Of a stretch of 39,618 bases of DNA, positions 33,231-39,618 are shown in pieces. The notes under the pieces were generated by a model. The model searched no databases. It saw only the letters and a list, made by a program, of their open reading frames with translations, and was not told the origin of the DNA. A program made the translations under genes and the position numbers. Numbering within the stretch: the stretch's first letter is position 1; every line of letters starts with the position of its first letter. Source of the stretch: Polysphondylium violaceum (lineage: Eukaryota; Evosea; Eumycetozoa; Dictyosteliales; Dictyosteliaceae); the NCBI GenBank assembly GCA_000277445.1, contig AJWJ01000194.1, positions 1 to 39,618 of the forward strand, in the 5' to 3' direction.

Positions 33231-35291
33231 TTATACTACAAGGTTTATAATACACATTGGATTGGCAGTAGTTGCATTCTCTCCTGGTGGTGATTGTGAT
33301 ACTACTACATTATTATTATTGTTATTGTTATTACTGTTGTTATTGATAATATGAATGTTATTGCTGTTGCTGTTGTTTGAAATATTCATACTTTGATTTG
33401 AAACCATAATATTCTGAGGTTGTTGATTGTTATTAGGACGCACATATGGATTGGTATCTTTGATATACAAATGACTGAGTAAATCTCTCATAGATGGCAA
33501 CTTTTGATCTAAATCATCTTTAGAGTCGTTGTTGGCGTTGGTGTTACTGTTGGTGTTGTTGTCTAATGAAATAAAAGAAGAGGAACAACCATTTTGGGGC
33601 ACAATGGGCTGTTGTTGTGAGATGAGTCTTGGGGAACTCGACATCTCGGATGAGAGTGAAATCTGTGGTTTTGAAATGATTCTTGGTGTAGAGTTGTTGT
33701 TGGTATTTGATACAAGGAGTGGTGATGATTTGGGTGATGAGTGATAGAGGACTGGGACCATGGTATTGTTGGTGTTGTTATTGTTACTATTGGGTACAAC
33801 AGAGGGAACCATGGGTGGTGAATGAGAGCTTGATGAAGATAGTGATGGTGAGAATGGTGGTGAATGGGATACTAGTCCAATAAATAAATTATTGTTTGAT
33901 GGTGATGCGCTATATTCTACATGATAACCATTGGGTACCTCTGGAATTGATCCTAAATTATTTCTATTGACAATTGGTCCCATACTAGGTGATGAACATT
34001 GTTGTTGTTGTTGTGGAGGTGGTGGTTGTAGTGATTGTTGCTGTTGTTGTTGTGGACAACAACTACCTGTACAAGGTGGATTGCTTGAATAAATATGAAT
34101 TGGTTGTTGTTGTTGTTGTTGCTGTTGTTGTAATAATTGTTGTTGATTCATTTGATATGCGGTTGTATAACTAGGTACATTTGGTAAAGAGAATCTTCTC
34201 TCTGGCTTTGGACTTGAATATATTGGTGATTGATCGGGTGATTGGTATCTTGGTGAAGAGTTTGGTGAACAACAAAACTGTTGAACACTCTTTAGATTTA
34301 ATGGACTTACACCTCTTGTATATGGATGGAAAAGACTTGGTTTACCATTCATCAAATCTTGTTGCTGTTGTTCATTCAACTCTTCTGGTGAAATAGGTCT
34401 AAATATTGGTTGTTGTTGTTGTTGTTGTTGATTTATCTGATTTATCTGTTGTTGTTGTTGTAATTGTTGCTGTTGTTGTTGTTGTTGTAAGTGTTGTACA
34501 TATAATTGTTGTTGATGTTGAACGAGTATTTGCTGCTTTTGATGGGCTTTTGGATCATACTTCCAATGTGAAACATAGTTTTGGATGGTAGGTGCAGAGT
34601 TTCTTCTGTTTCTGTTATAGTTTTCACCACCACCAGGAGACATGGGGGGAGGTGTGGTGGGGGCCTCGATGGGGGCTGTGGTGGGGTTGAGTGGTTGGAG
34701 GTTGGGGATATTTGGGACAGTGCCACTGTTGGATGGGCCCAACTGTGGCGACGAGGTGGGCGAGTTGCCCGAGGGCTTGAATCTCCAGTGCAACATAAAC
34801 GATTGTCTCTTTCTGTCATTCTCCAAATCCTTGTCCTTGTCTTTTTTGCCAAGTGTGCCCGATGGTGTTGTTGGTGTGCTGGGCGTTGAGTCGCTGCCAC
34901 CAATATCACCTGATTTACTGTTTGATTTCTTGTGTTTACCAGCCGCTGTCGATGATTTGGCTACTTTGCTTGATGTCGATTTTCCCGGTGAAATACTGCT
35001 GGCTCTTGGTGTCGATGTGGACGATCCCGATACCAATGATGATTGATTGCTGTCCTCTATAACCACAACATCGTCAATCACCATCTCACATGCCTCGTCA
35101 ACATTTATCTTTTTCTTGCCCGATGAAGATGGCGATTTCTTGCTGCTGCTCATGTGCTTTTCGTCCTCCTCTGTGTCCTCTTCTTTCAAGTCATTCTGTT
35201 GGTCCTGGCAAGCCAAGACAAGAGGATTTTGCTTTTTATCTGTACTCAATGAAAGTACTTCTTGGTTGGAAAGTTCCATTAATGCCTCCAT
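33231..35291 (-). CDS. Low-complexity phospho-motif protein of unknown function
   Basis: A single exon of 686 codons. The N terminus (1-160) is acidic, then Ser/Thr/Lys-rich. Two related motifs follow: RKRQSFMLHWRFKP (160-173) and RRNSAPTIQNYVSHWKYDP (229-247). Each has a basic-R-x-S site shortly before an HW[RK][FY]xP core. A third basic-kinase-like site, RRFSLPNVP, lies further on. The rest is poly-Gln, Ser/Pro and Asn tracts, with a short ordered-looking segment PSMRDLLSHLYIKDTNPYV near the C terminus. The RRxS sites suit PKA/AGC kinases and 14-3-3 binding. No catalytic domain is seen. It may be a signalling scaffold or nuclear regulator; this is inference. Confidence 0.75.
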   Translation of the reverse strand: MEALMELSNQEVLSLSTDKKQNPLVLACQDQQNDLKEEDTEEDEKHMSSSKKSPSSSGKKKINVDEACEMVIDDVVVIEDSNQSSLVSGSSTSTPRASSISPGKSTSSKVAKSSTAAGKHKKSNSKSGDIGGSDSTPSTPTTPSGTLGKKDKDKDLENDRKRQSFMLHWRFKPSGNSPTSSPQLGPSNSGTVPNIPNLQPLNPTTAPIEAPTTPPPMSPGGGENYNRNRRNSAPTIQNYVSHWKYDPKAHQKQQILVQHQQQLYVQHLQQQQQQQQLQQQQQINQINQQQQQQQPIFRPISPEELNEQQQQDLMNGKPSLFHPYTRGVSPLNLKSVQQFCCSPNSSPRYQSPDQSPIYSSPKPERRFSLPNVPSYTTAYQMNQQQLLQQQQQQQQQPIHIYSSNPPCTGSCCPQQQQQQSLQPPPPQQQQQCSSPSMGPIVNRNNLGSIPEVPNGYHVEYSASPSNNNLFIGLVSHSPPFSPSLSSSSSHSPPMVPSVVPNSNNNNTNNTMVPVLYHSSPKSSPLLVSNTNNNSTPRIISKPQISLSSEMSSSPRLISQQQPIVPQNGCSSSFISLDNNTNSNTNANNDSKDDLDQKLPSMRDLLSHLYIKDTNPYVRPNNNQQPQNIMVSNQSMNISNNSNSNNIHIINNNSNNNNNNNNVVVSQSPPGENATTANPMCIINLVV

Positions 35292-37490
35292 CTTGTGTAT
35301 CTCTTTATATCTGTGTATCTCTTATATATCTGTGTGTGTCTATATTTGTGTTTTGTGTGAGGGGTGGGAACTACTATATGCGGCGTATGCAGTAGAATAT
35401 GTGAAAAATGTGAGTAAATCAGAAAATGAATAATAAGAGTAATGCTATTGTGAGGAAAACAAAACAAGCAGTTGGTGGAAATGATTTCAAATGGGAATTG
35501 AATGATTTGGGCGAGTGGGATTTTAGGGGTATTTTTTTTTTTTTTTTAGTAAAAGTGTTTTTTTTCTTTAAAAGGTGTGATCTCGCTTTTTAGGCCTAAA
35601 GAATAGAAAAAAAATAAAAAAATAGAAAAAGGGCATAGAACCAACTACAACAGCAACAACAACACCAATACGTGGAAGAGGTGCAAAGCAAGAGAGAGTT
35701 ATTTTTAGACTTGAGCATAAACACTGAATAACCTAAAAAAGACACACAAAAGAAAATGTATAGAAAAAAAAACAAAAAAATGATAGAATTTGAGATTTTT
35801 GATGATGAAAATTTCTATTTTGGAGATTTTTTTTTAAAAACATTTTTTGATTTCATTTTTTTTAAAAAATATGATGCAAAACAATTTTAAAAATTTCAAA
35901 AAAATATCAAAAAAGGATCGAGTCGGGTTTGTTTTCCCTCTTTGGGACTGTGTAGGTGTTTTTTTCTTTTTCTTTTTTTTTCTAACAATTTCTTTTTTGA
36001 TAAATTTAGGCACAGCCCTCCTTCTATTTATGTGTAGATTGGGCATTTTGTAAAAAAACACCAAAGAGGGGCCCTCTCTCCACTTGGTGCATGCACAAAA
36101 AAAAAAAGCAAAAATAAATAGACAAAGAAAGAATTCTAGGCGCAAAATAAAATTATACACACACAAGAACAATTATATATATTAGGGATAGTGTTTGAGA
36201 CTACTTACATATATGGATATTATCAATTTAAATTTCTATACTAAATAAATATTCTATTACTATTACTATTACTAAATCAAATCATTTAATTATTAAAAAC
36301 AAATTAAAATGGTGGTCACTCTTTGACTCCTTAATATAATAATATATTATAATAATTAATATTAAATAAATTAATTGATTGTTGTTGATGGTTAGTGTGC
36401 ACCTACTATTACAAAATTGAAAAAATTGATCTAATAATATTCACTACTATTGCCTTTTTGCCAAATAATTTTTTAATGGATCAAAACACCCACATGTGAC
36501 TTTAAAAAATTGCAGCTGATTGGTAGTTATTGCTTCTTTTCCTCTTATTCTTTGCTCTGCACAATAATATTAATAACTACTGTTGTTTAAATCTATTTTT
36601 ATGGTGTTGTTTATTTCCTTTTATTATTGAATTTAAAAATAGAGTAGTGAGCGGGTGAAGTGGTACTGTGTGTGTGTGTTGAGAGAGTGGGTATGTGCTA
36701 ATTATATATATTTGTGAGTGTGAGGGTGTGACTCTGTGTGTTTGTGAAAAAAGTGGGGGTATTTGAAAATGATGTTTATATTTTCCTACTCTAATAAAAT
36801 AGGGGTAAAGTGTTCGTGGTAATGATGCTGAGATGTAAATAATGATTGTTTTATTATGATGATAATGATAATAAAACTATTATGATTTTATTTATTATTT
36901 TAAATTTCTTCTATTTGGTAAAATGTTTAATTTTACATTGATATCAATCACTCTCAATTGAGAGAAAAATCAGAGGTCAATTTCCTTTTTTTGACCCCCT
37001 GCCCCTCCTTAATAGTTTTTTTTTTCTCTTTTTTCATTTTTTTGATTTTTTTGATTTTGAAAAAAACTTTGCTTTTTTTAGCAACACCTATTGTGATTCT
37101 CATAATGAGGGTGATCACACACTCACCACTTACCCTTTTTTCACCTTACAACGTTGTGTCAAGATTTTATCTCACTCTAGATATTGGATCTGAATCCAGA
37201 GCAAAAAAGAATCAATCTATTTTTATAGTTGATAAAAACTATAAACTATCATACACTACTCGATTGTGGGTTGATTTTAGTTAAATATCCAATTGTTTTC
37301 TTTTATATCACACCATCAATAGGTTTGGTGTCGTGTGAAAAAAAAAAAAAAAAAAAAATAACTCTCTGGATGGCGAGGCCATAATATTATATAATACAAT
37401 CAATTAATTTTGTGTATATCGCATGATGTGTGTATAATTATAATCATGATTATACAAACAACAATTTATTATTATTATTGTTATTATTAT
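35292..37490. other. Long gene-free region
   Basis: About 2.2 kb of AT-rich DNA with many A/T tracts lies upstream of the minus-strand gene at 33231-35291. Local features are a GTGCATGCAC palindrome (36087-36096), GT-rich repeats at about 36665-36745, a 21-nt A tract near 37339-37360 and a palindrome TATAATCATGATTATA near 37438-37454. Frames at 35834-36172 and 36958-37284 have Phe/Lys/Leu-rich translations and look non-coding. It probably holds a large promoter; nothing more is supported. Confidence 0.5.
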
Positions 37491-37680
37491 TTACTCAATA
37501 GTCTTGGGACCCTCAAAACCGGTGAAATCGTTATTATACAAGGCAATTTGAGGCTCTTTGAAAAATGAATTTCTTGAAAAATAATTGTTTTCAAATGTAT
37601 CTCGGTTCCAAGATATAAATAGTTTGTTATCTTTGGTAATATTATAAGCCTTTGTAATGTCTTCTTTTTCTTTGGAAATA
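37491..37680 (-). CDS. Possible orphan terminal exon
   Basis: On the minus strand, TTATTTATTTATAG (acceptor-like) is followed by an open frame of about 63 codons to a TAA. It has convincing codon use and an ordered-looking translation: SKEKEDITKAYNITK, then LFISWNRDTFENN, FFKEPQIALYNNDF and a GFEGPKTIE end. No certain first exon is found. One candidate start is the ATG near 37980 (MWKILDATKG). It could be the last exon of a small gene or a gene remnant. The protein is not recognised. Confidence 0.4.
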
Positions 37681-38367
37681 CTATAAATAAATAACAGGCA
37701 TTGGGGGTGGTTGTGTAGAGGCGACACAAAACAACATACATCAACAATTAAAAATAGAGCATTGTTAGCAAGGCCGCATAAGAGTTTTTATGCGTGAGTG
37801 CAAAGATAAAAGAACGTTAGTTAGTGTTGGTTTTAATGAGCAGTTTGTGTGTTTGAGTAAAGGCTTAAAACACAATTTTGAAAAAAAAAAAAAGAAGTTT
37901 TTTTTAGACTTTTTGATTTTTAGATATTTATCTCACAATCACTTCCACCCCTTGGTAGCATCGAGTATCTTCCACATTTTTTGATTTAAATATTGAATCA
38001 AGATTTTTTTTCTCTACCACCACATTTACAATCATTTTAGATTTCCCCATTAATTTAATTTTAATTTACATAGATTGGTAGGTGTGGTATAAAAGAGGAG
38101 ATTGATCTGACAAGTAATCTGATCACATTTTGTTTGATTTGTTTTTTTTTTATAGTGGGTGAGAGTGGGTGGGGGTGTGGGTGTTGAGTCGACACAAAAA
38201 TCTGTGTCGTTTTTTTTCACCTTCTTTCAAAGAAGGTGATGAAGGTGGGGTGGGGTGTAGATCTCTTGATCATACTACTTTAATGGTAACAAATCTAACC
38301 CAGAGAGAGATAAATTATCTGTATATATACACTAAATAAAACACACACTTTTATAGATAAAGTATAC
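37681..38367. other. Intergenic region with two adjacent perfect hairpins
   Basis: This is the 3' flank of the RRM gene. On the + strand, CGACACA (38190-38196) pairs with TGTGTCG (38203-38209), followed directly by T8. A second hairpin with a 10-bp stem around one unpaired base follows at 38218-38238. A TATAAAAGAGG box lies at about 38088. The hairpin plus T-tract resembles a Pol III stop or structured RNA end, but no RNA gene is identified. The rest is T-rich with GGGTG repeats. Confidence 0.4.
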
Positions 38368-39480
38368 TTACAATGAATAGCGTTGGTTTTGGTGATGTAG
38401 CTGTTGTTGCATAGCAGGCGAAGAAGGTTGAGGCGGTGTATTTAGAGAGTTTACTGGTGACATATTTGGATTAAAGTTTTGATATTGTTGTTGTTGTAGT
38501 TTTTGTTGTTGTTGTAGTAGTTGTTGTTGTTGTGTTGATAATGGTTGTTGTGGTTGATTATTTAAAACGGGAGAGTGTATTATATTTGCCATAGCTTGTG
38601 AGGGTGATATTAATTGAGGTGGTAATATATTGCTTGGTTGCACAACTGCAACACCAGGAGTTAAACCATTCTTTCCCCATTGTATTTTTAATCTACTATT
38701 ATAAATAAGTTGATTATTAATTCCAAATGCAGCTTCTGCCGACTGTCTATGTACAAAGTTTATAAATGCACTTAACCTATTTGCCAACATCTTTATATAT
38801 GTAATCTCACCATATGCACTAAAGATACTATTATTATTATAGATGTAGGGATTAGTATATACAAATACAACTATACATATCCATATATACATACGTTCCC
38901 AATACTTCTTCATTGATCATTGGATCAAGTTGAGAAACATATATACAGGTGTTGTGGGGATCGGTAAGAGTTAGGTCTGGTATTGTTGATGTTGAGTTTT
39001 GAATATTATATCTTTTATAGGTTGGTACATTTAGCTTAATGGGTCGACCACATAATACATGTCCCTGCATTTCTACCATTGCTCTCTCTTTATCAATCTC
39101 TGAATTAAATTTAACAAATCCATAGCCTTTTGGTAAACCTGTAGTGGCGTCATTAATGACTCTGGCATTTCGAAATGATGGATATCGAGATTGAAATGCT
39201 TGTCCCAATATTGAATCTGTAACCTCAGGTGTCAAATCCCCGATATACAGTGAATGATCATTTGGGGGACCATTTATATTTGCATTATTGTTTTGGTTCC
39301 TGTGCAATGATACCGTGGTATTAGTCAAAGTTCAAGGGTATCTACTATTTCCACTATATCTACTATATCTACAATATCTACTCTCCTGTCCCATACATAC
39401 ATTTTATCATAGCCGCCATGACTGCCATGGTGTTGGTGATGGTTTGGCTTATTGTAGTATGAATTATTGTTGTTGTACAT
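38368..39480 (-). CDS. Two-RRM RNA-binding protein, RBP45/47-Nam8-TRNAU1AP-like
   Basis: Three exons are inferred (39480-39401, 39299-38895, 38827-38368), giving about 314 residues. After an Asn/His-rich N terminus come RRM-a (about 38-115: SLYIGDL RNP2 and KGYGFVKF RNP1) and RRM-b (about 139-210: CIYVSQLD RNP2 and LSAFINFV RNP1-like). A Gln/Pro/Asn-rich tail follows. RRM-a best resembles RRM2 of SECp43/Nam8 (SLxxGDLTP, YPS, KGYGFVKF) and RRM-b resembles RRM3 of that family (WGKN after the domain). The first RRM of the usual trio is absent. Family roles are 5' splice-site choice with U1 snRNP, poly(U)/mRNA binding, or tRNA-Sec association. The stop TAA overlaps a GTAAGT donor-like site. Confidence 0.8.
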
Positions 39481-39618
39481 GACGTGTAGTTATATATGTA
39501 TCTATAGTGTAATACACACAAACAGATATACAAAGATATAAATAAATAAATGAATGAAAAAGCTGTAATTTTTTGTTTTATTTTTTTGTTTTTTTTTTTT
39601 TTTTTTTTTACGTGTGTG
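39481..39618. other. Upstream flank of the RRM gene
   Basis: This is the AT-rich leader of the RRM gene, with T tracts at about 39573-39610. The window ends here. No other feature is seen. Confidence 0.5.

Noticed and set aside
36958-37284. 108-codon + strand frame
   Set aside because: Starts in T-rich DNA with a Phe/Leu-rich translation; no domain or splice context, and composition does not change at its borders.
1-39618. CRISPR arrays, LTR or other mobile elements
   Set aside because: No spaced direct repeats, no reverse transcriptase, integrase or transposase reading frame and no terminal repeats were seen.

Overview
The window is nuclear DNA from a dictyostelid social amoeba, or a very close relative. 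Supporting signs are AT-rich intergenic DNA with long A and T tracts, short GT-AG introns (mostly 57-100 nt) with GTATGT or GTAAGT donors, poly-Gln and poly-Asn tracts in proteins, an expanded TKL kinase family and a coiled-coil TLDc protein. Coding regions are less AT-rich than is typical of Dictyostelium discoideum. I do not assign a species. Exon joins were deduced by hand from reading frame, splice consensus and protein homology, and frame arithmetic was checked at each join.

Left part (1-5400): a 1.7 kb non-coding leader, then a + strand gene for a three-PAS, AMPK/PASK-like Ser/Thr kinase. Its first two PAS domains carry histidines at the position of the FixL haem ligand.

Central array (5401-16200): four tandem minus-strand genes plus relics. 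Genes A, C and D encode an unusual fusion, an N-terminal Rac/Rho-like small GTPase joined to TKL-type kinase domain(s). A and C have one kinase. D has GTPase, kinase, kinase and pseudokinase in one predicted chain of 1176 residues. B keeps the kinase but not the GTPase. All kinase modules share the same exon structure (an N-lobe exon of 280 nt, or 274 in B, with matching phases), which points to duplication of phase-symmetric modules. Upstream of D lie an inverted GTPase-exon fragment and a broken kinase copy. This array is the most novel content of the window.

Middle (16380-25512): exportin-4 (+), a WRAP53/TCAB1-like WD40 protein (+), a pair of secreted Cys-rich paralogues (one minus with an intron, one plus without), a 94-residue orphan protein (+) and a coiled-coil TLDc protein (-).

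Right part (25541-39480): a complete Nup98-Nup96 nucleoporin precursor (-), an intergenic region with two adjacent RNA-like hairpins (32813-33066), a large low-complexity phospho-motif protein (-), about 2 kb of non-coding AT-rich DNA, a possible orphan terminal exon, and a two-RRM RNA-binding protein (-).

The housekeeping genes concern nuclear transport and RNA biology (exportin-4, Nup98-96, WRAP53, RRM protein). They look like ordinary neighbours rather than an operon-like unit. The GTPase-kinase array is a lineage-specific signalling family in active birth and death.
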